Assembly: GCF_900129815.1 (NCBI RefSeq) | Contig: NZ_FQWX01000005.1 | Span: 1-64,000, forward strand | Length of the DNA stretch: 64,000 nucleotides | Reading direction: 5' to 3' | Source: Asaccharospora irregularis DSM 2635 | Lineage (GTDB): Bacteria; Bacillota; Clostridia; Peptostreptococcales; Peptostreptococcaceae | Part shown: piece after piece, positions 1-8,218 of the stretch | How positions within the stretch are numbered: position 1 is the stretch's first letter | Layout: the number at the start of each line of letters is the position of its first letter | Notes under the pieces: model-generated | Seen by the model: only the letters and a program-made list of their open reading frames with translations | What the model was told of the DNA's origin: nothing | Database searches by the model: none | Position numbers and translations under genes: made by a program

Positions 1-228
1 TCAATTAGAACTAAGCGTAATTCTGAGGCAATAAACCCTGTTTTGCTTAATTATTATAAAAATAATATGAATGGTAAAAGCAAAAAAGTTGGACTAGTTG
101 CCATTATGCATAAGCTAATGAACTATATTTTTTCTGTGCTACGCAACCAAAAACCATATGAAGTACGTAACCCTAAATTGCACTGTAAGATGTATCTAGA
201 AAACAAAAGTCTACCTAATATAGCCTAA
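1..228 (+). CDS. IS110-family transposase, C-terminal end (partial)
   Basis: The frame is open from the first base of the window to a TAA at 226-228, so only the last 75 residues are visible. The run NPVLLNYY, then HKLMNYIFSVLRNQKPYEV, is the typical end of IS110-type DEDD transposases (Transposase_20 domain), which move circular intermediates. IS110 elements usually lack long terminal inverted repeats, and none is seen. The element therefore probably extends left of the window and ends somewhere before the next gene. Whether the complete copy is active cannot be judged from this fragment. Confidence 0.8.
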   Translation, partial: SIRTKRNSEAINPVLLNYYKNNMNGKSKKVGLVAIMHKLMNYIFSVLRNQKPYEVRNPKLHCKMYLENKSLPNIA

Positions 229-255
229 CGGCTAATATGAACTATTTTTCCATAT

Positions 256-289
256 AAGCCATCAAAAATTCGTGTATATTTGATGGTTT
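256..289 (+). terminator. hairpin after the transposase
   Basis: AAGCCATCAAA pairs with TTTGATGGTTT across a 12-base loop about 28 bases after the transposase stop. The 3' side is only weakly U-rich, so it is a possible terminator or element-end structure. Confidence 0.4.
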
Positions 290-369
290 ATTTGCTATAC
301 GAAAAAACATAATTATAAAATATTTTTAAAAACTGTTGACTTTAACTAGCTGGTCTTGTATATCATCCT

Positions 370-642
370 TTAGATATGTTCTACTATAAATTTCATTATA
401 TCAAAAACCTCATTTTCAACTAAACTAAATAACTTATATACAACGTGATTTTTTGGATCATTGTCACACTCATTTTCATCAATCCAAGTCCTAATTATAA
501 CTTTTTCATTATAATCGTACTCAACATTTAAATTTGGTGTATCAAAATCTTTTATATAAACATTGAATATATATGTGCCATTTGGTAAATCTCCCTCTAT
601 ATACGTTATTTCAAGTCTTTTATTTTCAAATTTCGGCTTCAT
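370..642 (-). CDS. hypothetical protein, 90 aa
   Basis: I do not recognise this small acidic soluble protein. A strong AAAGGAGG ribosome-binding site sits 8-10 bases before the ATG, which supports real translation. It has no signal peptide or membrane segment and no cysteine pair. It carries several short charged beta-like stretches (for example NVEYDYNEKVIIRTWIDE) and ends in a hydrophobic helix-like segment, VFDIMKFIVEHI. It stands alone, convergent with the transposase fragment, and could be cargo left by the mobile element or a local orphan gene. Confidence 0.6.
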   Translation of the reverse strand: MKPKFENKRLEITYIEGDLPNGTYIFNVYIKDFDTPNLNVEYDYNEKVIIRTWIDENECDNDPKNHVVYKLFSLVENEVFDIMKFIVEHI

Positions 643-821
643 AATCCCTTGTCCTCCTTTTAACTTTTTGCAATATTTTACAATTCAAATTAAACTATTC
701 TTTGATTAAGATTATAGTCATTAAAAAGTACAATTTACTCTTCATTTACTATTAATTTTATCCATAATCAAATATAATATCTCAAGTAATATTAAATAAT
801 CATTAAAAAACACAGCTTAGT

Positions 822-850
822 TTGATAATTTTTCTAAAAAGAGGTAAAAT
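822..850 (+). promoter_or_regulatory. sigma-A promoter of ferritin
   Basis: TTGATA (822-827) and TAAAAT (845-850) are separated by exactly 17 bases and lie 45 bases before the ferritin ATG. No Fur-box-like palindrome is evident nearby. Confidence 0.7.
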
Positions 851-894
851 AGTATTAGATAGACTTAAAATATTTAATTAAGGGGGATATCAAA

Positions 895-1404
895 ATGCTA
901 AGTAAAAAGTTACTTAAAGCTATTAATGATCAGGTAAATTTTGAGTTTTACTCATCTTATACTTACCTAGCAATGGCTGCCTTTGCTGAATCACTTGATT
1001 TAAGTGGTTTCGCGAACTTTTTTAGAGTTCAAGCAGAAGAAGAATTATTCCATGCAATGAAGTTTTACGACTATATATTCCAAAAAGATGGAATGGTTAA
1101 ATTAGAACAAATATCAGAACCTAGCACTGACTACAAAGATATAGTGGATGTTTTCCAAAAAGGTTACGAACATGAACAATTAGTTACAAGCAGAATATAT
1201 AAAATTGCTGATATAGCAAGTGATGAAAGAGAACATGCTACAATGAGCCTACTTAATTGGTTTATTGATGAGCAAGTTGAAGAAGAAAACACTTTCAACT
1301 CTCTTTTAAAGAAGGTTAAACGTTGTGAAAATAACCCAGCTGCTTTATATATGCTAGATGATGAACTTGCAGCGAGAGTATTTACTCCTCCTGCAAATGC
1401 ATAA
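895..1404 (+). CDS. ftnA: non-haem ferritin
   Basis: Iron-storage ferritin of 169 residues, the usual bacterial FtnA length. It oxidises Fe(II) and stores it in a 24-subunit cytoplasmic shell. The ferroxidase residues are in place: E17, Y24, E50, H53, E94, Q127 and E130, in the typical NFEFYSSYTYLAMA, EEELFHAMK and HEQLVT contexts. No haem-ligand methionine pattern of bacterioferritin is obvious. The start is supported by an AAGGGGG ribosome-binding site. It is monocistronic, with its own promoter upstream and a strong terminator downstream. Ferritin limits free iron and so Fenton damage, which suits an anaerobe with several redox genes nearby. Confidence 0.95.
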   Translation: MLSKKLLKAINDQVNFEFYSSYTYLAMAAFAESLDLSGFANFFRVQAEEELFHAMKFYDYIFQKDGMVKLEQISEPSTDYKDIVDVFQKGYEHEQLVTSRIYKIADIASDEREHATMSLLNWFIDEQVEEENTFNSLLKKVKRCENNPAALYMLDDELAARVFTPPANA

Positions 1405-1417
1405 ATCCTTTTAATAG

Positions 1418-1461
1418 AGCTACGAGATGTATTACGCAATTAAAACATCTCGTAGCTTTTT
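1418..1461 (+). terminator. intrinsic terminator of ferritin
   Basis: A perfect 13-bp stem, AGCTACGAGATGT with ACATCTCGTAGCT (1418-1430 and 1445-1457), is followed by a T run. It lies between two convergent genes. Confidence 0.9.
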
Positions 1462-1468
1462 AAGTTTT

Positions 1469-2524
1469 CTAGACAAATTCGATCTCACTACCTATCCTAT
1501 CACAATCGTTTTCTTGTTTTGATTTATACAGCTCTAAATTAGCTTTTGTATATAACTTATCAAAATCATTTCCATCTCTGTCATACATAGATAACCCTAC
1601 TCTTCCACGTATTCTATATTTATCTCCATCGACTTCAAAAGATTGTTTAAATATATTTAATACATCATCAACCTTCTTAATAGCCAAGTCCTCAGAGTAT
1701 ATATCTTTCATTAGGATTATAAACTTATCATTACTTTCCATCCCTACTATATCTGTATTTCTAAAAACTCTCCTCAATTTATATAATATACAAAGAGAAG
1801 CCCTGTCCTTTATGTTCTCTAATAAATTATCATTTTCCCATTCTAGTTCAACTATAACCAAAGCATGCTTTCCGTGTTTTCCCTCATCGCTCAGGTACTT
1901 TTCTATTATCTTTTGCGAGTATATCTTATCGTATAAGTGTTCCGCCTCCACTTTAACATCGACCTCAGTACATCTTAAACTGCCAGGCTTTGAAAGACCA
2001 ATATCCTTTGCATATATTAATATTATAAGAGAGTTGCTCTCTTCGGTTAAAAAATACTCTACAGTATATAACATCCAGCTATACACACCTTCAATAAGCA
2101 TCCTACATTCCAATACTATTTTTTCTTCACCATCATTAATGCTTCTTTTTACATTTTCCAAACGAAATAAATCTCTAAATTTCAGGTAATCATCTTTGTG
2201 TATGTATTTTTTAGAAATTCCATTTATAATTCTGTCATATACATCTTCACCATCTAGTCCTAAATCTTCTAGCATATTATTTTTAGAATACAGCAGGCAG
2301 TCATTGCTTATATCGACCTCGAACATAATTTCACTTATTGATTGTATCAAACTTCTTATTTTATTTTGTATATTAATTAAATTGAGTGAAGATTTCTGTT
2401 TTTCAACTATAAATTCATCTAATATTTGACTCAATATTATTATTTCTTCTTCACTCCCATGTTTAAGATAAAGTCCACTCAAAACATCTTTTAAATCGTT
2501 TATTAGCTTTTTATAAGACGGCAC
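1469..2524 (-). CDS. Spo0E-like / PAS-like / degenerate GGDEF fusion protein
   Basis: Predicted soluble signalling protein of 351 residues. Residues 8-45 carry the Spo0E-phosphatase signature: a helix, then LSQILDEFI at 31-39, matching the SQxLDxxI core of proteins that dephosphorylate Spo0A~P. Residues about 55-175 look PAS-like. Residues about 195-340 have the GGDEF fold, but the catalytic GGDEF is replaced by SNDKF (264-268), so diguanylate cyclase activity is unlikely. It may sense a ligand or c-di-GMP and act on sporulation phosphorelay. The fusion reading is inference from motifs. It is monocistronic and followed by the ferritin terminator region. Confidence 0.65.
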   Translation of the reverse strand: MPSYKKLINDLKDVLSGLYLKHGSEEEIIILSQILDEFIVEKQKSSLNLINIQNKIRSLIQSISEIMFEVDISNDCLLYSKNNMLEDLGLDGEDVYDRIINGISKKYIHKDDYLKFRDLFRLENVKRSINDGEEKIVLECRMLIEGVYSWMLYTVEYFLTEESNSLIILIYAKDIGLSKPGSLRCTEVDVKVEAEHLYDKIYSQKIIEKYLSDEGKHGKHALVIVELEWENDNLLENIKDRASLCILYKLRRVFRNTDIVGMESNDKFIILMKDIYSEDLAIKKVDDVLNIFKQSFEVDGDKYRIRGRVGLSMYDRDGNDFDKLYTKANLELYKSKQENDCDRIGSEIEFV

Positions 2525-2760
2525 TTCTATTCCCTCCCCACAATATGATTATTCATAAATTTCCCAACTAAATTTAGTACCACAAAAATAATTTTTAACT
2601 TTTGTAAATCTATTAACTACTTTTATAATCTGTAGTATTACACACATCTATAATTATAATAATATACTGTTTTGTATTTTATTTATATGATTGTCTATAA
2701 CTTTAGACTCTATATTTTTTTATATATAAATACTACCTCCCTCTCTAGGTAAAAAAATTA
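2525..2760. other. AT-rich intergenic region
   Basis: This 236-bp segment holds the ribosome-binding site (GGGGAGGGA) of the leftward Spo0E/GGDEF gene and no other open frame or structure that I can support. Confidence 0.4.
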
Positions 2761-2796
2761 AAAAACCGACTAAATTTACTATTTAGTCGGTTTTTA
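2761..2796 (-). terminator. bidirectional terminator after the LRR gene
   Basis: ACCGACTAAAT pairs with ATTTAGTCGGT (2765-2775 and 2781-2791), with A5 on one side and T5 on the other, so it can act in both directions. It lies 85 bases after the leftward LRR reading frame. Confidence 0.9.
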
Positions 2797-2880
2797 TTAT
2801 TTTAACATATTTTATATACCTCATTCAATATGCATATGGTTTTTACCATATAATTCCATATATAAATCTTTTTCTATCTA

Positions 2881-3591
2881 TTACTTGATTAATTTTTTTA
2901 TTTGAGAAAATGAATCCTCATTTCCTTTCCCACCTATTTTACATATAGATTCTATTTTTTTACTTCTGATTAATTTCTTTTGACCATCAGTTATCTGATT
3001 ACCTACAAGCATAACTGGAGATTGATTTTTAAATCCTCTTAGCTTTACTAAATTTTTAAGTGGTTCTATATCTTTGACTTTATTATCATATATATGTAAA
3101 TATTCTAGATATCTTAGATTTTTTAGATTTGATATTGGTTGTAAATCATTGAGTTGACTTTCTATCACCTCAAGAATTACAAGTTTTTTTAGATTCTCTA
3201 ATCCAGCATAACTTTTAAAGTTTATAAAACTAACTCTAATTTCTTCTAGATTCTCAGCATATTTTAATCCTTCAATTGTGTCTATATTCTCCTTAGTATA
3301 TCCTATAATATGTATTTTTTTTAGTAGCTTCATATCTTGAATGCTTGGATTGTATGTGTTTATATCTTTTTTTCCCAGACAGATCCTTCTATCCTATTTT
3401 CCTCACTATTTAGCGCTGTTACCACTTCTTTTCTTAATAGTTCACTCGTAAATATTTTTTCACTACTCTCTGGTTCTTCTGTAACTACTGATTGCTCGGT
3501 CAAATCTTTTGTTGTTTCTACGTTAGCCTGAAACAATATAGAATTACAGAATAGTATAGTTGCTGTCAAAAATATAAGTTTTTTCCTTCAT
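2881..3591 (-). pseudogene. secreted leucine-rich-repeat protein, frameshifted
   Basis: Three pieces make one protein. An ATG at 3591 with a GGAGG site begins a signal peptide, but the frame is lost within a few codons. The frame ending at 3360 supplies the hydrophobic core (LIFLTATILFCNSILFQA) and a Glu/Ser-rich spacer. A third frame, from about 3366 to 2881, carries leucine-rich repeats (ENLKKLVILEVI, KNLRYLEYLHIYDNKVKDIEPL). The second break falls at A-AAA-AAG, where a -1 slip would restore the LRR frame. With two breaks in A-rich runs, decay, phase variation or sequencing error are all possible. Family role, if intact: a surface or secreted protein-binding LRR domain. Confidence 0.7.
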
Positions 3592-3764
3592 TTTGCTTCC
3601 TCCAGTTGATTATTTTGTGAATATTTCAAACACATTATATCAACAAAATGTTTCATACTCAAATAAAAAAACTATATTATTCATTTAAAAATCTATATAT
3701 TAATTCATTTACTCCAAATACTTATATTTTTAATTTAGCTATGAATAAAAAAATTCTATGCATT
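3592..3764. other. AT-rich intergenic region
   Basis: Nothing beyond the GGAGG site of the LRR gene is recognisable here. The terminator of the agr operon follows. Confidence 0.4.
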
Positions 3765-3796
3765 ATAAAAAAAGCCCTATGTAGTATATAGGACTT
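3765..3796 (-). terminator. terminator of the agr operon
   Basis: On the minus strand AAGTCCTAT pairs with ATAGGGCTT (one G-U pair) and runs into seven T. It lies about 140 bases after the agrD stop. Confidence 0.8.
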
Positions 3797-3937
3797 TATA
3801 AAAATTAGCTTTCATTTGAACTATCAACAAAGTTTTATTTGATATTATCAAAATCAACTAAAAAATATTTAAACTTAAAACTTTTTAAGTATTTTATGTA
3901 ATTGTAATAACTTTAAAACAAGATGTTACCTATAAAA

Positions 3938-4078
3938 CTATTTTTTTAGTTGTTTTACTGCATTTGGAACCTCTGGTTGATAAACATACCAAGTACATGC
4001 AGTGTTTGCAGATAAAATAGCAGTAAATACTGCTAAAGAACTAGAATACTTTAAAACCTTTAATAAAATTCTTTTCAT
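3938..4078 (-). CDS. agrD: AgrD, autoinducing peptide precursor
   Basis: A 46-codon gene starting 5 bases after the agrB stop, with a GGAGGG ribosome-binding site. The product has an amphipathic/hydrophobic leader (MKRILLKVLKYSSSLAVF), then a cysteine at 28, then a charged tail. The core A-CTWYV-YQPEVPNAVKQLKK lines up with clostridial AgrD peptides such as CLWFT-HQPEEP, so the mature signal is predicted to be a five-residue thiolactone, Cys28 to Val32. AgrB should cleave and cyclise it and AgrC should sense it. The exact ring size and N-terminal tail are inference. Confidence 0.88.
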   Translation of the reverse strand: MKRILLKVLKYSSSLAVFTAILSANTACTWYVYQPEVPNAVKQLKK

Positions 4079-4083
4079 AATAA

Positions 4084-4668
4084 TTAAACCCTCCTAATAT
4101 TTTTTATAATCCCTAAAACTAACATTATAAAAATCCAAAACAGTGAGCTTCCTGCATAAAATGCATAATTATGCAAACTGTTTTTTGTTAGAGCTACTAA
4201 GATGAAAATAACAATTATGCTAGATATTAATCTTGCCATTTTTTTATACTTCTTTTTTTCACCCTCATTTAAAGGGTTATTCCTATGTTCTACTGGCGAT
4301 AAGCTATAAATACCTGCATAGCTTATAAATGTATATATCCCTAAAAATATTGGAGATATACTCGCTACTAAATACTTATCTGTAAAAACTGTAACTAAAA
4401 ACATTCCCAAAAACGTAAGTGAGCATCTTTTATAATTTTCTGCATGGTAACCACCTGCAAATTGTCTTACAGGACAGTAACAAGTTAAAAATATTATCGT
4501 ATGTATTATTTTATTACATAATATACCAGTTGCAATTATCATTATTGAGTTAAATATAAATGAAATCAAAACTTCAAATCCGTACGCATATACATCGTAC
4601 TCACTACTATCAATTTCTTTATTCAAAGCTAAGAAAGATGTTATTTTTTGGGCACACGATTTAAACAT
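4084..4668 (-). CDS. agrB: AgrB, AgrD-processing membrane peptidase
   Basis: Accessory gene regulator B of 194 residues, the usual length. It is an integral membrane cysteine endopeptidase that cuts the AgrD tail and forms the thiolactone. The catalytic pair H75 and C82 stands in the family motif VRQFAGGYHAENYKRC. Several hydrophobic segments surround it. The start has a TAGGAGG site. It lies 78 bases after agrC and directly before agrD. The upstream gap carries paired 9-bp direct repeats (4734-4766) of the type bound by LytTR regulators, so agrBD probably has its own autoinduced promoter. Confidence 0.93.
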   Translation of the reverse strand: MFKSCAQKITSFLALNKEIDSSEYDVYAYGFEVLISFIFNSIMIIATGILCNKIIHTIIFLTCYCPVRQFAGGYHAENYKRCSLTFLGMFLVTVFTDKYLVASISPIFLGIYTFISYAGIYSLSPVEHRNNPLNEGEKKKYKKMARLISSIIVIFILVALTKNSLHNYAFYAGSSLFWIFIMLVLGIIKNIRRV

Positions 4669-4733
4669 TACTACCTCCTAAAGTTTTTACAATTTAAATG
4701 TAGCATACTTAACTTATTTATGCAATTGCTCAA

Positions 4734-4766
4734 ACATAACTGGACGTTATTCATACATAACTGGAC
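4734..4766 (-). promoter_or_regulatory. AgrA-type (LytTR) direct repeats upstream of agrBD
   Basis: Read on the minus strand, CCAGTTATG occurs twice with a 12-base spacer, a 21-bp period. A 9-bp repeat spaced by 12 is the arrangement known for AgrA/LytTR binding sites. A weak TTGAGC-N20-TATGCT follows before agrB; long spacers are typical of activator-dependent agr promoters. One repeat overlaps the very end of agrC. Confidence 0.65.
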
Positions 4767-6084
4767 AAATATTAACATTTATTCCTGGAATAATTATTAC
4801 TAATGCAAATTTATTATCTGTAAAATTTATATTTACCTGCCCATCATATCTTTCTACTGTTTGTTCTATATTCTTTATGCCAATACCGTGAATGTCCTTG
4901 TCTTTTTTATTTGTTAGTATTACATTATTGACTTTTAATATTTTATTAACCTTGCTATTTTCAATTTTTATCACACAGAACTTATTTACATACGTCACCT
5001 TTATAAGTATCCACTTCTTAACTCCTACATCTTTAATTTTATCACAAGCCTGAATAGAATTATCTAATGCATTTGAAAATATAGTACATATATCAGTCAT
5101 ATCTATAAAATCTATTTTTGAAAAATCTATATACGTCTCCAAATGAATACCTTTTTCTTTGCAAATTTCATACTTTTCATTTAAAATAATATCTAGAATT
5201 CTATTTCCTGTATTAAAAAAATCCCCTATCGTATTTAACTTAATATTTATATTCTCAATATACCTCTTTATATCATCAGAATCACTTAAGTTAGAAATAC
5301 AAATCACATGATTTTTCATGTCATGATACAATTTTTTAACCTTCTCCTGGTTATTTTCTATCTTCATATAGTAATTATATTCCATATTAACTTTTTCTCT
5401 AATAAGCTTATTCTCTAACTGCAACTTATTATTTTTCATAACTTTCCCAACTATTGCTAATATAGACATACTAGATAATAATAGTAAAAAGAAAATCATC
5501 ATAAGCATCATATTACTAGACATACTATTAGAGTTCTTTATACCATAGCTAAAAATTACTAGTATACTAAAAATATTTGTACAAATAGGAAGCCCCACAT
5601 ATAAAAAGTCTTTCTTTCCTATTTCTCCATATAACTTTATATACTTAAAAAATACCATTCCTATTAATAAAAGAATCTTTGAAGTCAAAACAGCCTCTAA
5701 CCTGTATATATTATACTCCAACAATATACTTATTTCTGATATATCATTTATAAATAGAACAACACTCATACTTAAAGCTTCTATAACTATTAACATCATC
5801 CAAAACGCCAAAGGAACAATTATAGCCTTAAATAAATTTATTTTGTAATTAATCTTGTAAAATCCTATAGTCAAAATTATAGAAATTATAACCCTATAAT
5901 TTGGAAGTATATTTAAAACCTTTATGGATATTGCCACCAACATTACAAAGTAAAAGCCTGTATGTCTTATCTTTCTCGATGTTTTTTGCTCACTTATTTC
6001 ACCTAATAAAATATATAGTACTATCCACTCTAACAGTAGAACAAGTAGATCTAGGGTGCTCCAAAAAATATTATTTTCTAACAT
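4747..6084 (-). CDS. agrC: AgrC-like sensor histidine kinase
   Basis: Receptor kinase for the Agr peptide, 445 residues. The first about 215 residues hold six or so membrane helices. The kinase core follows: H254 in KLYHDMKNHV, the N box around FSNALDNSIQAC (N338, N342) and the G box HGIGIKNIEQ (399-407), which is the GHKL type used by peptide-sensing kinases. It overlaps the response regulator gene by 7 bases, so the two are co-translated. The signal is presumably the product of agrD just downstream. The C terminus overlaps one copy of the LytTR-like repeats. Confidence 0.9.
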   Translation of the reverse strand: MLENNIFWSTLDLLVLLLEWIVLYILLGEISEQKTSRKIRHTGFYFVMLVAISIKVLNILPNYRVIISIILTIGFYKINYKINLFKAIIVPLAFWMMLIVIEALSMSVVLFINDISEISILLEYNIYRLEAVLTSKILLLIGMVFFKYIKLYGEIGKKDFLYVGLPICTNIFSILVIFSYGIKNSNSMSSNMMLMMIFFLLLLSSMSILAIVGKVMKNNKLQLENKLIREKVNMEYNYYMKIENNQEKVKKLYHDMKNHVICISNLSDSDDIKRYIENINIKLNTIGDFFNTGNRILDIILNEKYEICKEKGIHLETYIDFSKIDFIDMTDICTIFSNALDNSIQACDKIKDVGVKKWILIKVTYVNKFCVIKIENSKVNKILKVNNVILTNKKDKDIHGIGIKNIEQTVERYDGQVNINFTDNKFALVIIIPGINVNICPVMYE

Positions 6085-6791
6085 ATTACCTCTCCTAAAT
6101 AACTTGCCAACTCTCTTTTAAGGTCCTTTACCCTATATTTACTTACAGGAATTTGAATATCATCTATATATGCTACGTTTTTTATAAGTGATTGTATCTT
6201 AGTTATATTTATTAAAAAACTATTATGACATCTAAAGAATCTTTTGTTTTTAAGTTGTTTTTCAATATCATTGATTCCTATTTTTAAATTGTAAGACTTA
6301 TTTTCTTCATATATAGTTATCTCTCTTTTATCTGTCTCTATATACAGAATTGAATTTAAGTCTAATTTAATCATATAACCCTTATTATCAACAAATAGGA
6401 CGTTTTCTATCTTACTTATTATCCCAGAAACACACGAGTCTAAATGCTCAGATAGTGTTTCGTAGGAAATCGGTTTCAGCAAGTACCTATATGCTCTAAC
6501 TTCATACCCTTTTTGCACGTATTCTGATACAGCCGTTATAAACAGTATTTCCACCTTATTATCAAATTTTCTTATCTGTCTGGATGCTTCCATTCCAGTT
6601 AACTTATCCATTTGAATATCTAAAAATAAAATATCTAAAGTTTCAGGATATTTCTCAAGAAGCTCCTCCCCTGATGAAAATTCATAAATATTAAAGGATA
6701 TATCCTTTAATTTTAGAAACTTTTTAACAGAGTTAACCAAAAATTCTCTTTGTAATAAATCATCCTCACAAATTCCTATATGTAGTAACAT
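6078..6791 (-). CDS. agrA: AgrA-like response regulator (REC-LytTR)
   Basis: Response regulator of 237 residues with an N-terminal receiver (acidic cluster E9 D10 D11, phospho-acceptor D58 in LFLDIQMD) and a C-terminal LytTR DNA-binding domain (about 135-235, with FFRCHNSFLINITKI). LytTR proteins bind 9-bp direct repeats, and such repeats lie just before agrB. It is the first gene of the agr operon (agrA-agrC-agrB-agrD order, all leftward), with a GGAGG site before the ATG. Named agrA for locus context. As a family member alone it could be any LytTR regulator. Confidence 0.88.
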   Translation of the reverse strand: MLLHIGICEDDLLQREFLVNSVKKFLKLKDISFNIYEFSSGEELLEKYPETLDILFLDIQMDKLTGMEASRQIRKFDNKVEILFITAVSEYVQKGYEVRAYRYLLKPISYETLSEHLDSCVSGIISKIENVLFVDNKGYMIKLDLNSILYIETDKREITIYEENKSYNLKIGINDIEKQLKNKRFFRCHNSFLINITKIQSLIKNVAYIDDIQIPVSKYRVKDLKRELASYLGEVIC

Positions 6792-6856
6792 TCCTAACCT
6801 CCATTAAAAAACTCTTTCTACAAACTCAAGTAGACTTTTATACCTATTTTACCACA

Positions 6857-6896
6857 AATAAAGCCATATTACCTAAATGGTATACATGACTTTATT
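6857..6896 (-). terminator. probable terminator after the antiporter gene
   Basis: AATAAAGCCAT and ATGACTTTATT form an imperfect stem 35 bases after the antiporter stop, followed on the minus strand by a short T-rich stretch. Confidence 0.45.
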
Positions 6897-6929
6897 TATT
6901 TTAGATTATAATCCAAATTAAATTATAAT

Positions 6930-8102
6930 CTATTGCAAAAGTTTTTTGTAGGTTATGTCTATAAAAAAGGCACCAAGAGGGGCAGTTACTAAGATTGATA
7001 AAACAGCAACAGTCAATACAATTTTTCCACATGGCAATCCCATAGAAAGCGGTATTGCTCCTATAGCAGCTTGTACAGTTGCCTTTGGTGTATATGCAAT
7101 CATACAGAATATGCGCTCTTTTATAGATAGATCACTTTTAATTAAGCAACAATAAACACCTATCATTCTAAATATTAAAACTATAAATATAAGAATAACC
7201 GCTGCTGAACCTGCAGAAATAGCATAATTTATATCTACAGTAGCTCCTACTAAAACAAATAAAACTACCTCTGCTCCTATCCATAGCTCGGAAAATTTTA
7301 TTGAAATACTCTTAGCTAATTTACTATCTCTTTTTTGTAAAGCTACCCCTATACTCATTATTGCAATCAGGCCTGATATAGGAACAATTCCTTTTAATTT
7401 ATCTTCTAGAGCGACTAATAGAAAAGATACACTCAACAGTATTATTACTTTCATGGTATCATTTATGTTTATACGTTTGAAAAATAATACCAAACATCCT
7501 CCCAAAACAATCCCGGCCAAAATACCGATTATTATTGATACTGGTATTTGAGCAAAACTCATCGCCGACATTTTTTGTCCCTGTGCTAACCCTATAAATG
7601 ATGTGAAAAGTACAATTACAAAAACATCATCTACAGATGCTCCTGCCATTATAAGTTGAGGAATACTCTTATCTGTTCCGCATTTTTTTTCTATTAAATT
7701 CAACATTCTCGGAACTATTACCGCAGGAGAAACAGCTGCAACAACAGCTCCCATTATAGCAGCATCTAGTGTTGAAATCCCAAGCAATTTTGGAGCTATC
7801 ATAACCATTGCCAATATTTCAAAACAAGCTGGTAAAAAACACATTAAAATAGCAGCTCTACCAACCTTTTTCAAATCTCCAAAGTCTAATGCAAGACCCG
7901 CTCTTGTTAAAATTATTATGAGTGCAAGCTTACGTAAATCAGTAGAAATGGCTAAAATAGATCCATCAAGTATATTAAATACATATGGACCAATTATAAT
8001 ACCGGTAAGTATCATTCCCAGTAATCTTGGTAATCTAAATTTATTAAAAATTGATCCTACCAATATACCAATCAAAAAAATATAGGCTAAACTTGTTAAC
8101 AT
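6930..8102 (-). CDS. cation/proton antiporter (CPA family)
   Basis: Membrane antiporter of 390 residues, about eleven to twelve helices, lacking the C-terminal TrkA-N or USP domains of larger Kef/CPA2 proteins. Family landmarks include an N-terminal LPRLLGMILTGIIIGPYV and the conserved acidic pair region GASVDDVFVIVLF. It should exchange Na+ or K+ for protons. The leader (8171-8264) resembles a fluoride riboswitch ending in a terminator, and a strong promoter starts that leader. This suggests induction by fluoride. Antiporters of this kind are a known minor class of fluoride-riboswitch targets. The start has an AGGAGG site. Confidence 0.85.
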   Translation of the reverse strand: MLTSLAYIFLIGILVGSIFNKFRLPRLLGMILTGIIIGPYVFNILDGSILAISTDLRKLALIIILTRAGLALDFGDLKKVGRAAILMCFLPACFEILAMVMIAPKLLGISTLDAAIMGAVVAAVSPAVIVPRMLNLIEKKCGTDKSIPQLIMAGASVDDVFVIVLFTSFIGLAQGQKMSAMSFAQIPVSIIIGILAGIVLGGCLVLFFKRININDTMKVIILLSVSFLLVALEDKLKGIVPISGLIAIMSIGVALQKRDSKLAKSISIKFSELWIGAEVVLFVLVGATVDINYAISAGSAAVILIFIVLIFRMIGVYCCLIKSDLSIKERIFCMIAYTPKATVQAAIGAIPLSMGLPCGKIVLTVAVLSILVTAPLGAFFIDITYKKLLQ

Positions 8103-8170
8103 CTCAAAATCCTCCTGTAATTTATATTTATTTTGAGTTAATATTCTCCTTTTATGTCCCTATAAAACAC

Positions 8171-8218
8171 AAAAAAAGCTGATAACTCTGCCTTTAATAA
8201 ATGCAGAAGTCATCAGCT
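8171..8218 (-). terminator. regulated terminator in the antiporter leader
   Basis: On the minus strand AGCTGATGACTTCTGC pairs with GCAGAGTTATCAGCT (two mismatches) and runs into seven T, about 70 bases before the antiporter start. Its 5' arm overlaps the 3' strand of the aptamer pseudoknot, giving a ready on/off switch. Confidence 0.85.

Noticed and set aside
2881-3569. Programmed -1 frameshift as the sole explanation of the broken LRR gene
   Set aside because: A second frameshift is required near the start codon and no downstream stem-loop or internal Shine-Dalgarno stimulator is evident, so decay or read error is at least as likely.
4084-4668. agrB as a degenerate orphan copy
   Set aside because: H75 and C82 are intact, and agrD, agrC and agrA are all present and in order.
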